Assembly: GCF_012912105.1 (NCBI RefSeq)
Contig: NZ_QMEA01000047.1
Span: forward strand, 17,346 to 81,345
Length of the DNA stretch: 64,000 bases
Source: Brasilonema sp. UFV-L1
GTDB taxonomy: Bacteria; Cyanobacteriota; Cyanobacteriia; Cyanobacteriales; Nostocaceae
Direction of reading: 5' to 3'
The notes beneath the pieces are model-generated. The model had not been told where the DNA came from. It made no database searches and saw only the letters and a list, made by a program, of their open reading frames with translations. A program made the translations under genes and the position numbers. Shown here one piece after another: positions 53,255-62,392 of the stretch (its first letter is position 1; every line of letters begins with the position of its first letter).

Positions 53255-54016
53255 ATGAGCGCAACTAGCTACCGCCGAATTGTGATTGGAGATATACATG
53301 GTCATTATGAAGGTTTAATGACGTTGCTGGAAGCAATCGCTCCCACGTTAGATGATCAAGTCTACTTTCTTGGAGACTTAATTGATCGTGGACCTCACAG
53401 CGCACAGGTTGTCAATTTTGTTAAGGACAGTTGCTACCAATGTCTGTTGGGGAATCATGAGCAAATGTTATTAAACATTTTTACCAATGGACAAGTAACC
53501 ACCTCAATGGTAAAGGCATGGCTGTACAGTGGAGGGCAAGCAACCTTAGGCAGCTATCAACAACCCACAATACCTCATGACCACTTGGAGTGGTTTAAAG
53601 GTTTACCTACATATCTCGATTTAGGAGATATTTTGTTAGCTCATGCTGGTGTTGATCCCTCAATTCCTTTGGCAGAACAAACTGCTGAACAGCTTTGCTG
53701 GGTGCGTGACAAATTTCACAGTATGCAAAAACCATATCTTCCTGATAAGCTAATTATTGTGGGTCATACTATAACTTTTACGTTACCAGGGGTAAGTCCT
53801 GGTAAACTAGCACAAGGAGAAGGATGGCTAGATATTGATACAGGAGCGTATCATCCCCGGAGTGGCTGGCTGACAGGAGTAGACATTACAAATCAACTCG
53901 TTTATCAGGTCAATGTCCATGATCATCGTCTGCGTACCTTACTTTTAAAGGAAGCAGTGACAACTGTTAACCCAGCTAAAGTTGAGGTTGGACGTTGCAA
54001 TAAGCAACGAGTGTAG
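53255..54016 (+). CDS. PPP-family metallophosphoesterase (Ser/Thr phosphatase-like)
   Basis: The 253-residue protein has every metal motif of the PPP family: GDIHGHYEG, GDLIDRGPHS, LLGNHEQM, LAHAGVDPS and VGHTIT with the final His. The length and motifs resemble bacterial PrpA/PrpB phosphatases and diadenosine tetraphosphatases. It should remove phosphate from Ser/Thr/Tyr proteins or from nucleotides; the substrate is not clear. It is cytoplasmic and single. Confidence 0.88.
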   Translation: MSATSYRRIVIGDIHGHYEGLMTLLEAIAPTLDDQVYFLGDLIDRGPHSAQVVNFVKDSCYQCLLGNHEQMLLNIFTNGQVTTSMVKAWLYSGGQATLGSYQQPTIPHDHLEWFKGLPTYLDLGDILLAHAGVDPSIPLAEQTAEQLCWVRDKFHSMQKPYLPDKLIIVGHTITFTLPGVSPGKLAQGEGWLDIDTGAYHPRSGWLTGVDITNQLVYQVNVHDHRLRTLLLKEAVTTVNPAKVEVGRCNKQRV

Positions 54017-54173
54017 TCACAAAAGATGCGGACAAGACGAGTTACACCATTCGAGAGTTCGCGTGATGAACGAGTGTGAGAAATTCAATTTGGAAAAAAG
54101 CTATTGAGAGCAAGTCGTCTAGCGTTTAGAAGTCTGTCTTCTTGTATGCACTAGAACTTATGACTTTGATGAC

Positions 54174-55043
54174 TTATCTTAGCAGTGCTTTGATGTTTGC
54201 CTGATAATTAGAACTATCCAAACCCGCACCCCCAGTTTTAGGTTGATCGTTGATAGCACTTTGCAAAGCTTTGATGCGATCGCCTGTTGCAGGATGGGTA
54301 TTTAAAAACGTGGGAGTGTTAGAACCTTTTTTGAGTAGCTTTTGCATAAAGGAAACCATTGCTGATGGTGCGTAACCAGAACTTGTGAGAGTTCTTAATC
54401 CCCTGCTATCAGCATCATATTCATCTCCACGACTACGGGGACGGTTAAGAGCTAATTCTACACCAATCGACACGGCTTGGCTACGATCCAACCCAGCAGC
54501 AGATGCTAAACCACTTGCAAGTGCTTTTTGTCGCATTTGTTTGACAAGGTGTTTCCCACCAATATGACCGATTTCGTGTGCGATCACACTTGCTAGTTCC
54601 GCTTCATTGTCTGCGGTTTTGAGTAAACCTGTGTTAACATACACAAAACCTCCCAAAGTAGCAAAAGCATTAATGCTGTTATCGTCAACAACTTGGAAGG
54701 TGTAAGGAAGGTCAGGGCGATCGCTATTCGCGACAAGACGCTGACCAATTTGTTCGACATAACGATTAACCGCTGAGTTGCGGTAAAGTCGAACTTGACT
54801 TTTTACCAACTGATCATTCATCTGCTTGCCAAGATCAACTTCCTGACGAGGAGATACATTAGACAACTGAATAACTTGGACTCCCTGAATAATAAAAGGC
54901 AACAACCGTTCAGCATCAATAGCCCTTACTGTCAAGGGTGTAACAAAGCATATAACTATAGCAATAATGACAGAAACCAACGGGTAAAACCAAGGTTTTC
55001 GAGAACAGCGGGGATTTATAGAAAAGCGTTTCCTATTCATCAT
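54174..55043 (-). CDS. M48-family exported metalloprotease
   Basis: The 289-residue protein has an N-terminal transmembrane or signal helix (~residues 18-40, VSVIIAIVICFVTPLTV). The M48 zinc motif is VIAHEIGHIGGKH, preceded by NAFATLGGFVYVNTGLLKTA, and the third ligand lies in RGDEYDADSRG. The end holds THPATGDRIKALQ. This is the BepA/YfgC-like or Oma1-like group, giving quality control of exported proteins in the periplasm. The reading frame starts MMN; either Met may serve. Confidence 0.88.
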   Translation of the reverse strand: MMNRKRFSINPRCSRKPWFYPLVSVIIAIVICFVTPLTVRAIDAERLLPFIIQGVQVIQLSNVSPRQEVDLGKQMNDQLVKSQVRLYRNSAVNRYVEQIGQRLVANSDRPDLPYTFQVVDDNSINAFATLGGFVYVNTGLLKTADNEAELASVIAHEIGHIGGKHLVKQMRQKALASGLASAAGLDRSQAVSIGVELALNRPRSRGDEYDADSRGLRTLTSSGYAPSAMVSFMQKLLKKGSNTPTFLNTHPATGDRIKALQSAINDQPKTGGAGLDSSNYQANIKALLR

Positions 55044-55364
55044 AAATCCGATAAATCCGGTTTGAAAAAAGTTTTGGGGAATGTAGAACTAACAGACGGA
55101 TGCATAGTCTTATAAGTTGCATTCTAAACCCTTTGTTCAAACCAGTCTTGTACCGAGGGTATATCTTCCGGGCGACAGCAACGCCCGATTTCGCAAATTA
55201 GACTTACCAAAAAGTCCGTCCAAAATAAGGAAGTTGTGATAAACTGTCGCATGACCGTAACACCCAACGAAATTCACTGCTAACTCCGTAAGTACAAATG
55301 CTCTGTCTCTAAGAAACAATACTGTTATAATCAGCAACTTTGCTCTTACTTGGAAAAATTTGTT

Positions 55365-55901
55365 ATGGCTATTTTAGATTCCAAAGGTCGTCTATTCGGT
55401 AAACTTAACATTCTCGATTTAGGTGCTGTACTCGTCATTCTGCTTGTGATATTTGGCATCTTTATTTTACCTGGTGGTTCCGGTTCGATTGCCCAAGTTG
55501 GTAGTAAAACAGTACCTATCGAAGTAGACTTAATTGTTCGGGGATTAAACGTACTCGATACCAAACAGTTATACACACAAGGATTTGAAAAAGGCGGAAA
55601 AACTAAAGTTATTATCCGCAATCAACCTTATGGTCAACTTGATATAAAATCTGTGCAAGAACTACCCAGAAACATTTTAGTTCCTCAACCAGATGGTTCG
55701 ATTAAAGAATTGCCAGAACCAAACAGAGCAAATAGCTTTAGTAAAGATTTACGTTTAACTGTGACAGGCAAAGCAAAAATCACTGACGAAGGACCAGTTC
55801 TCGGTAACAGTAAAGTAAAAATTGGAATGCCAATTGAATTAGATGGCTTCAACTACAACTTTAATGCTACTGTCATTGATGTCAGATTACAAGAAAAATA
55901 G
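55365..55901 (+). CDS. DUF4330 protein
   Basis: The ATG at 55365 starts MAILDSKGRLFGKLNILDLG; a TTG at 55350 would add five residues. The 178-residue protein has one transmembrane helix (residues ~20-38, VLVILLVIFGIFIL) and an outward domain that matches DUF4330 of cyanobacteria. Conserved pieces are VDLIVRGLNVLD, KTKVIIRNQPYGQL and GPVLGNSKVKIG. The role is unknown. A terminator follows. Confidence 0.8.
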   Translation: MAILDSKGRLFGKLNILDLGAVLVILLVIFGIFILPGGSGSIAQVGSKTVPIEVDLIVRGLNVLDTKQLYTQGFEKGGKTKVIIRNQPYGQLDIKSVQELPRNILVPQPDGSIKELPEPNRANSFSKDLRLTVTGKAKITDEGPVLGNSKVKIGMPIELDGFNYNFNATVIDVRLQEK

Positions 55902-56683
55902 GTGACAGCACAATAGAGGCTTCAGTCGCCAGAATATACCCTCGTACTTGAAGTGCGGGGGTTTTTAGTTATTAAATCATAAACTCAGCAAAAGCAAAAA
56001 TCTTTTGATTGAACTAATAGCTAACCTCCTTTTTGAGAAATTCGTTCATTCCACGGAAATGACAAGAACTTAGAACGGGCTAACCCTCACTCCTTCTCTC
56101 CCAGCCTACAGCACGAAGCGCCCCGATAGCATAAGCGTGCCTTAGGCATAGGGGGCGCGCGTATCGGCACTTAAAGAACGCGCTGCAGGAAACACTAACA
56201 CTCAGACACTCAGACACTCCCTTCTCTCCTTTCTTTCCCTATTTTCCAGTTTCTCAATTTTTTTCATCAGTAGTTTACCTACGCTTACAGATGAGATCCG
56301 TACACTGCTCATTCCTAACTTTTTAATAAAGTGCCTGTAAAATCTACATATTTGTTATGAAGATTCGGTAATTTTTTTTCTACATTGAAAATCTTTTTTG
56401 CTTTTAAACGTCCCTAAATATATGCTTAATCTACGGTTTTACACTGGTAGCACCTATAACTCAGGGCTGAGACTCCACAATAATTTTTTATGATACTCTA
56501 TCAGAAACATCACTGATATGAGTAAGCGTCCCGAAAAGTGTAAACACTCATTGAATATATTAAGTAAGCTGGGGTGTGCTTATGCTGCTAACTGATGAAC
56601 TAGTTTTTGTACTAAGAATTTTATGCAGCTCATCAAAATTAATAAACTTTTATGTAGTGGATCATCTAAGAGTTCTCTAGATA
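55902..56683. other. Long gene-free stretch with a repeat block
   Basis: A GC-rich block at 56105-56195 (GGGGGCGCGCGTATCGGC, AAGAACGCGCTGCAGG) is a dispersed repeat. CACTCAGACACTCAGACACTC lies at about 56199-56219. No gene is seen; the promoter of 56684 is unknown. Confidence 0.5.
55939..55966 (+). terminator. Rho-independent terminator after the DUF4330 gene
   Basis: CCCTCGTACT and AGTGCGGGGG pair with G-T wobble around TGA-like loop bases and are followed by TTTTT. It lies 37 bp after the stop. Confidence 0.7.
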
Positions 56684-57292
56684 ATGACAAAGTGGGGTGT
56701 CGTGGTAAAGCAGGCTAGTCTTCAATCGCAGGTACAGTCAACTATTGAAGACCATAAATTTTCTTTAAACAGATTTGATTTTGATTCTCAAAATCAAGAT
56801 GAGGTTTCAGGTTCGCAAGCTCAAGTGGGAAAAGTCATTGACAGCGGAGTCGTATCAGTACCTACTTGCATCTACTTAACTTTAGAAGATTTAAAATGTT
56901 TTGAAGCAGTGGAACGACAGTATGAGCGATGGGGCGTCATTTTTAACAATTGTATAGCAATACAGCCCTCAAACCCAGCATTTCCTGCCCATTCTGGTAT
57001 GGTCGTGTTAATGGGAGCGCCTAAAAACGGATATTTAGAAGCAACTTTTCTGCATCCTGTTCATTTTGTCAGTGCTTTTGTCACCAGTTCACAGCGGCTT
57101 GTACTTTCAGCGTACGCTCGCGATCACCAACTACTGACACAAACGGTACTACCAGGAGCAAACCTTGCCAATTCTGACTCAGTTGTACCTCCCAACACTT
57201 TATTATCTGTATCCGCAAACGAAATTCATCGTGTCACTTTTTGCGCTTTTGATGGTCAATTCACCATTGATGACTTTAGTTTTTGCTATTAA
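56684..57292 (+). CDS. Hypothetical protein, beta-rich C-terminal domain
   Basis: The 202-residue protein has a polar N-terminal ~45 residues. A domain rich in strands follows, including VSVPTCIYLTLEDLKCFEAV, AFPAHSGMVVLMGAPKNGY, SAFVTSSQRLVLSAYARD and VTFCAFDGQFTIDDFSF. The last motif resembles the end of jelly-roll, carbohydrate-binding-like or PEP-CTERM-type extracellular domains, but no export signal is seen. I do not recognise a function. It stands alone between two long gaps. Confidence 0.6.
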   Translation: MTKWGVVVKQASLQSQVQSTIEDHKFSLNRFDFDSQNQDEVSGSQAQVGKVIDSGVVSVPTCIYLTLEDLKCFEAVERQYERWGVIFNNCIAIQPSNPAFPAHSGMVVLMGAPKNGYLEATFLHPVHFVSAFVTSSQRLVLSAYARDHQLLTQTVLPGANLANSDSVVPPNTLLSVSANEIHRVTFCAFDGQFTIDDFSFCY

Positions 57293-57547
57293 CAAATCAA
57301 GCGTTTTACTCTAGGTTAGGTATTCCAGTGTTTTCAAAATATACATTTGGTAGTGAGCAAGTGTCAAGCAAGTCGCAAATTTCACGATTCAACCTCAGCG
57401 GATACTTCGTTTTCTAGATACTGTCTGCGGTCGATTTTATTTAGCTTGTTGAGGAATTTGTCTGTTTGTACACAATTGTTAACTGTGACAGTTGTAAAAC
57501 CGGAATGCGGAATGTGGGTTTGTGACACGAGAAAAACACGAGAAAAA

Positions 57548-58927
57548 TTATCCGCACACTAAACTTTCTATTTGACTGGCTTGTGTCGGTAATGCCGAAG
57601 TTAAAACTTCGCTACCTTCTTGTGTCACTAAAACATCATCCTCAATGCGAATTCCTCGCACATCAGCAAATTGAGATAGACGCTCCCAATTCACAACATT
57701 CTGATATTTTGACCGTAGATGGGCATTATTGAGAATCGCTGGAACTTGATAAAATCCTGGTTCAATTGTGACTAACATTCCTGAATGTAAGGGACGATTT
57801 AAACGCAGGTAGCCTAAACCAAAACGGTTGCTCCTTGTGCGTTCCTCTTCATAACCTGCCAAATCTCCTAAATCTTCCATATCATGAACATCTAAACCTA
57901 ACAAATGACCGATTCCGTGGGGGAAAAAGAGCGTATGAGCGTCCATCTCCACTAAATCTTGAGGGTTTCCTTGCAAAATGCCTAAATTGACTAAGCCCTC
58001 TGCAATGATACTACAAGCAAGTAAATGCAAATCTTGATATTCAACTCCAGGATATATCTTAGCAATACAAGCATCATGAGCTGCTAAGACAACATCATAA
58101 ATATCTCTTTGGGTGGATGAAAATTTACCGCTAACACACCAAGTACGAGTGACATCAGCTGCCCAACCCATTTCCGTTTCAGCACCAACATCAGCAAGTA
58201 ACAAGTCGCCCGGTTGCAATGAGTGGTGATATTGCTCGTTGTGCAGAACTTCTCCGTGAACGGTGACGATACTGTTGTAGGATGTCGTCATGTTATTGGC
58301 AATCAGGACTTGTTCCATTGCTGCACGAACTTGTGCTTCGATCTGGGCGTCAATTGTAGCTGCCATGCCAGCTTTGTGTGCCTCTACAGTTACAGCAGCG
58401 GCTTTTCGCAATTCGGCTAATGCGCCATCGTCGTGAATCAGGCGTAACGAGATGATTGCTTTAGCTAACTCCAAGTCAATGTCTTGCGGTGGCTTTTGCG
58501 GCAAAACCCATCTATTTAAAAGTTGTGACTGTTGTGTCCAAGTGGCGGCATCCTGCACAGCAATCGTTGCTGCCTCTTGTGTCCACAACTCTAATTCTGC
58601 CATTGGTTTAGCAGCGTCTGCTCCAATTATCTGAGCAATCTCCTGACGCTGAGGCATTTCTCCATGCCAAAGAGCACTTTCTGGTTGAGGATCATCTATA
58701 AACAGTTCTAGCTTACCTGCGGTGAGCCGAATTGCTGCATTAGGCAATGGAAGTCCTGCAAAATAGAGGAAATGACTGTTTGCACGAAACGGAAAGACAT
58801 TTGCTGGAAAGTTACGCGGACTACAACTTCCTGACCAAAGAATTGCTGGAAAATCAATCAGGCTGGCTAATCGTTGTCGTCTGTTGCGTAGAGTCGAAAT
58901 CAGAGAGTTAGAGGTTTTTTGCATCAT
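57548..58927 (-). CDS. pepP: Xaa-Pro aminopeptidase (M24B)
   Basis: The 459-residue enzyme has an N-terminal creatinase-like domain (residues ~1-170, ILWSGSCSPRNFPANVFPF). The pita-bread catalytic domain has the five metal ligands in LLADVGAETEMGWAADVTRT (two Asp), HGIGHLLGLDVHD, TIEPGFY and GIRIEDD. It cleaves the N-terminal residue preceding proline. It acts in the cytoplasm with two Mn ions. It is divergent from the DUF4332 gene with 238 bp between. Confidence 0.9.
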   Translation of the reverse strand: MMQKTSNSLISTLRNRRQRLASLIDFPAILWSGSCSPRNFPANVFPFRANSHFLYFAGLPLPNAAIRLTAGKLELFIDDPQPESALWHGEMPQRQEIAQIIGADAAKPMAELELWTQEAATIAVQDAATWTQQSQLLNRWVLPQKPPQDIDLELAKAIISLRLIHDDGALAELRKAAAVTVEAHKAGMAATIDAQIEAQVRAAMEQVLIANNMTTSYNSIVTVHGEVLHNEQYHHSLQPGDLLLADVGAETEMGWAADVTRTWCVSGKFSSTQRDIYDVVLAAHDACIAKIYPGVEYQDLHLLACSIIAEGLVNLGILQGNPQDLVEMDAHTLFFPHGIGHLLGLDVHDMEDLGDLAGYEEERTRSNRFGLGYLRLNRPLHSGMLVTIEPGFYQVPAILNNAHLRSKYQNVVNWERLSQFADVRGIRIEDDVLVTQEGSEVLTSALPTQASQIESLVCG

Positions 58928-59094
58928 ATAATCTGGAAAATAAAAGCAAGTCTCTCGAACTTTTGTGAGTTTGCAGACTCAAAAGAAGATTTTTCAATAG
59001 CCAAAATTTTGGCTAAGATTACGATGGAATAAAGATATCAATCAGTGTGTTTAAGTAGAATCTATGTTACTAAATGTAAAAGTACAAAATTCGT

Positions 59095-59124
59095 TTCGTA
59101 GTAGCGCTTAAACGCTACTACGAA
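59095..59124. repeat. TTCGTAGTAGCG palindrome
   Basis: TTCGTAGTAGCG and CGCTACTACGAA are perfect 12-base arms with a 6-base loop. It lies in the divergent gap between pepP and the DUF4332 gene. Confidence 0.75.
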
Positions 59125-59165
59125 CTCATCACTATATTTATATAGCGTATTTCTTTTTTGAAGAA

Positions 59166-59615
59166 ATGTCTCTTAAACAGAAAGTAACCGTAAGTAGTAT
59201 CTCATCCTCTAATTGGTCTATTGAGCAATTACCTGGATTGAGTCAGCAACAGCAAGCCCAACTGCAAAATTGTGGAATTACAACCACAGCAGCACTTATT
59301 CAACAAGGAAAAACACCTGCAGATAAACTCGTGCTGGCAAATAAACTACAAATTCATCTTCAGTATGTTAAGAAATGGGTAGCATTAGCTGATCTGGCTC
59401 GTATCCCCAGTGTCGGAACACAATATTGCGGATTATTGCTGCATGCGGGTATTGCTTCCGTCGCACACTTAGCAGCTACCCCGATTCACAGATTGCACCA
59501 ACAACTTCTACGCTTGGTGGTTGCAACAATGCAACGACGTGATTTGTGTCCTTCGATTGAGCAAGTTCAACAGTGGAGTCAAGATGCGAAAAGAGTGCTA
59601 AGTGCTGAGTGCTGA
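59166..59615 (+). CDS. DUF4332 protein (helix-hairpin-helix-like)
   Basis: The 149-residue protein has two helix-hairpin-helix-like repeats: LPGLSQQQQAQLQNCGITTT and LARIPSVGTQYCGLLLHAGI. These match DUF4332, which resembles DNA-binding HhH pairs found in polymerases and RecA-like proteins. The C-terminus is helical. No partner is seen. Binding to DNA or to a protein is inference. A tandem CTCCTAA-like repeat follows in the gap (59640-59688). Confidence 0.75.
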   Translation: MSLKQKVTVSSISSSNWSIEQLPGLSQQQQAQLQNCGITTTAALIQQGKTPADKLVLANKLQIHLQYVKKWVALADLARIPSVGTQYCGLLLHAGIASVAHLAATPIHRLHQQLLRLVVATMQRRDLCPSIEQVQQWSQDAKRVLSAEC

Positions 59616-59679
59616 GTGATGAATTTAGTCAACAAAACAACAAACTCCTGACTCCTCCTAACTCCTGACTTCTAACTCC

Positions 59680-60294
59680 TCACTCTTTTACTAAGACTCC
59701 ATTGAGGAATATATCAGCTAGTCCTTCTGCCATTTCTTGCATTTGTTGGGGAGAGGCGTTGGGTTCCATAAGGGTGTTGTTGGAAAAGCCTGCAATGGCA
59801 AACATTCCCAAAAAGACTTTCGCGACTAGTTTGGCATCCATCCGGCGATAGATTCCTTTGTCCATTGCAGTTTGAAAAAATGCCTCGGCAACGTCAGTCA
59901 TTTTGGTAATGACTTCAGACTGGACGCGATCGCGCAAATCTGGATGAAACTGTGCCTCCATAAAACAAACCCGCATCAAGTCGGCGTTTTTATGCATATT
60001 CCACATTCGGCGACGCATAACTTGAGCGACAGCTTTATAAGAGCCCATTTCACTCAATTCTGTGAGTAAATCTGTCAGAATCTCCACCCAGCCTTGAGTC
60101 GCAACCTCTATCAAAATCGCCTTTTTATTGGAAAAATGACGAAATAAAGTGCCTTCAGCAACTCCTGCTGCTTGTGCTAAATCACGGGTAGTTGTGGCAT
60201 CAAATCCTTGAGAGGCAAACAATCGCCTCGCCGCATCTTGAATGCGGCTGCGTGTTTGTGTTTCTGATGATGGAGGAGAATTAAAAATTCGCAT
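59680..60294 (-). CDS. TetR/AcrR family transcriptional regulator
   Basis: The 204-residue protein has an N-terminal HTH ([36 protein letters not shown]) and a C-terminal ligand-binding helical domain (residues ~65-200). It is divergent from the M16 peptidase pair and may control it or itself. A partial duplicate of its first ~20 codons lies upstream at 60523-60590. The inducer is unknown. Confidence 0.88.
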   Translation of the reverse strand: MRIFNSPPSSETQTRSRIQDAARRLFASQGFDATTTRDLAQAAGVAEGTLFRHFSNKKAILIEVATQGWVEILTDLLTELSEMGSYKAVAQVMRRRMWNMHKNADLMRVCFMEAQFHPDLRDRVQSEVITKMTDVAEAFFQTAMDKGIYRRMDAKLVAKVFLGMFAIAGFSNNTLMEPNASPQQMQEMAEGLADIFLNGVLVKE

Positions 60295-60510
60295 AATACT
60301 TATAGTGATATATTCGGAACAGGATGTGTAGCATTATTGTCTAACGCTAAATGCAATAATGATGGAAAGCTTAATACAAGATTAATACCTATTGACTCAG
60401 TAAATTATTTGATGTTGTCAAGTGAAGTTTACTTTTCTTTTCGCGAATGCGTAAGTCCTATGTAAATAACATTTTATATCAGGATATTTTGAAACAATTT
60501 CTGAATATCA
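60225..60510. repeat. Tandem duplication, copy 1
   Basis: It spans the first ~23 codons of the TetR gene, the divergent promoter region and a degenerate copy of the M16 peptidase start. Shared markers with copy 2, about 299 bp on, include GAGGAGAATTAAAAATTC, GGAACAGGATGTGT and AAAGCTTAATACAAGATTAA. The copy of the peptidase start is broken by TGA (GTCAAGTGAAGTTTAC). Confidence 0.85.
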
Positions 60511-60522
60511 TAACTATCAGCC

Positions 60523-60800
60523 GTCTCGCCGCATCTGGAATATGGATGCTCCCTTTGTGTTTGTTGAAAATAGAGGAGAATTAAAAATTCCCAGAATCAC
60601 AGCTATGATGAGATATCCGGAACAGGATGTGTCGCATTCTTGTCTAAGATTTAATGCAAGAACAACAGAAAGCTTAATACAAGATTAAGAACCTGTTGTT
60701 TACTAAATGAATATGTTTAATGTTGTCAAGCAAACTTTACTTTTCTTTTCGTGTATGTATAAGCCCAGCCACTTATATCAGAGGGAACCTAAAAACAAAA
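60523..60800. repeat. Tandem duplication, copy 2
   Basis: It starts with a degenerate TetR N-terminus (minus-strand IFNSPLFSTNTKG against [13 protein letters not shown]) and ends in the real M16 peptidase start. Together with copy 1 it is a direct duplication of a divergent promoter region, since decayed on opposite sides. Confidence 0.85.
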
Positions 60801-62338
60801 CAAGTCAACTTATCGTACTTTTTCTTGTCGCAGTCCTTTTTTGGTGGGGCTTGTTAAGCACAGTTGCTTTGGCAAAGACTGAAACTCCACCAACGCCTGC
60901 TGAAAATTCGATTCAACCTTATTTGAATCGGGTGATGAAGCAGTTAACAGAATTTCGCCTTGACAATGGGATGAAGTTCATTGTCTTGGAAAGACATCAA
61001 GCGCCGATAGTTTCCTTTCTGACTTATGCTGATGTCGGTGGTGTGGATGAGCCAGATGGAAAGACTGGTGTAGCACACTTTCTAGAGCATTTGGCTTTTA
61101 AAGGTACGACGCGCATAGGTACATCTAATTATCAAGCAGAAAAACCACTACTTGACCGTTTGGACGAGTTAGCAGAACAAGTTGTAGCAGCAAAAGCGGC
61201 TGATAAAAAAAATGAAGTTGCTAAGTTAGAAGCTCAGTTTAAGAAAATAGAAGCAAAAGCCGCTAAACTTACTAAGCAAAATGAATTAGGACGAATTGTT
61301 GAACAGGCGGGAGGCGTGGGTTTAAATGCAAATACCTCCACCGAAGCGACTCGTTATTTTTATAGCTTTCCTTCTAATAAGTTAGAACTGTGGATGTCGT
61401 TGGAATCAGAAAGATTTCTGGATCCTGTGTTTCGGGAGTTTTACAAAGAGAAAGATGTCATCTTAGAAGAACGACGTTTGCGAGTGGACAACTCTCCCAT
61501 CGGAATCATGATGGAAAAGTTGATTGATACTGCTTTCAAAGTTCATCCCTACAGGCGTCCGGTGATTGGCTATGACAAAGATATCCGCAATTTAACACGA
61601 GAAGATGTACAGAAGTTTTTTGATGCGTATTATGTTCCCAGTAATTTGACAATTGCTGTTGTTGGTGATGTTAACCCCGAACAAGTCAAAAAACTAGCAC
61701 AAACTTACTTTGGGCGTTATAAAGCAAAAGAAAAAGCAGTTGCTCAAATCTCTGTAGAACCGAAGCAGACACAAATGCAGGAAGTCACTGTTGAACTACG
61801 TTCTCAACCCTGGTATCTGGAAGGTTACCATCGTCCAGGAATAACTCATCCAGATGAAGCAGTTTACGAAATGATTGGTAGCTTGCTCAGTAGTGGACGT
61901 ACGTCGCGATTGTATAAATCTTTGGTAGAACAGCAGCAGTTGGCGCTCACAGCACAAGGTTTCAGCGGATTTCCAGGAGATAAGTATCCAAATTTGATGT
62001 TGTTCTATGCTCTCACAGCTCCAGGTCACACGGTTGATGAAGTGGCTGTAGCTCTACGCAAGGAAATTGACTCTTTGAAGACTGAACCAGTTTCTGCAAC
62101 TGAGTTGGAACGTGTGAAAACCCAAGCTCGAGCGAGTTTGTTACAAATACTCGATTCCAATATGGGGATGGCGCAGCAGTTGTTGGAGTATGAAGTGAAA
62201 ACTGGCTCTTGGCGGAATTTGTTTAAGCAGTTGGATCAGATTATGGCTGTGACGCCTGCTGATATTCAACGGGTGGCGACGGCAACGTTTACAACGGAAA
62301 ATCGTACAGTTGGTAAGCTTTTGTCGAAGCAAGGTTGA
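60707..62338 (+). CDS. M16 metallopeptidase, active subunit
   Basis: The 543-residue protein has an N-terminal hydrophobic anchor or signal (residues ~34-55, LIVLFLVAVLFWWGLLSTVA). The inverted zinc motif is HFLEH (His124, Glu127, His128) in GVAHFLEHLAFKGT, with VILEERRL giving the downstream Glu. A Lys/Ala-rich coiled segment (~150-195) is inserted between them, longer than in mitochondrial-type peptidases. It matches the bacterial M16B pairs with an inactive partner, here the next gene. Start alternatives are the ATG at 60713 and MYKPS at 60755. It probably degrades peptides in the periplasm. Confidence 0.88.
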   Translation: MNMFNVVKQTLLFFSCMYKPSHLYQREPKNKTSQLIVLFLVAVLFWWGLLSTVALAKTETPPTPAENSIQPYLNRVMKQLTEFRLDNGMKFIVLERHQAPIVSFLTYADVGGVDEPDGKTGVAHFLEHLAFKGTTRIGTSNYQAEKPLLDRLDELAEQVVAAKAADKKNEVAKLEAQFKKIEAKAAKLTKQNELGRIVEQAGGVGLNANTSTEATRYFYSFPSNKLELWMSLESERFLDPVFREFYKEKDVILEERRLRVDNSPIGIMMEKLIDTAFKVHPYRRPVIGYDKDIRNLTREDVQKFFDAYYVPSNLTIAVVGDVNPEQVKKLAQTYFGRYKAKEKAVAQISVEPKQTQMQEVTVELRSQPWYLEGYHRPGITHPDEAVYEMIGSLLSSGRTSRLYKSLVEQQQLALTAQGFSGFPGDKYPNLMLFYALTAPGHTVDEVAVALRKEIDSLKTEPVSATELERVKTQARASLLQILDSNMGMAQQLLEYEVKTGSWRNLFKQLDQIMAVTPADIQRVATATFTTENRTVGKLLSKQG

Positions 62339-62351
62339 TTAACGGATAAGA

Positions 62352-62388
62352 GGAATGAACCGCAAAGACGCTAAGAGCACGAAGGAAG
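62352..62388 (+). repeat. AACCGCAAAGACGC repeat before the second M16 gene
   Basis: ATGAACCGCAAAGACGCTAA and GCACGAAGGAAGAG form the third copy of the repeat seen at 36006 and 36250. Its right end, GGAAGAG, serves as the ribosome-binding site of the next gene. Confidence 0.7.
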
Positions 62389-62392
62389 AGAT

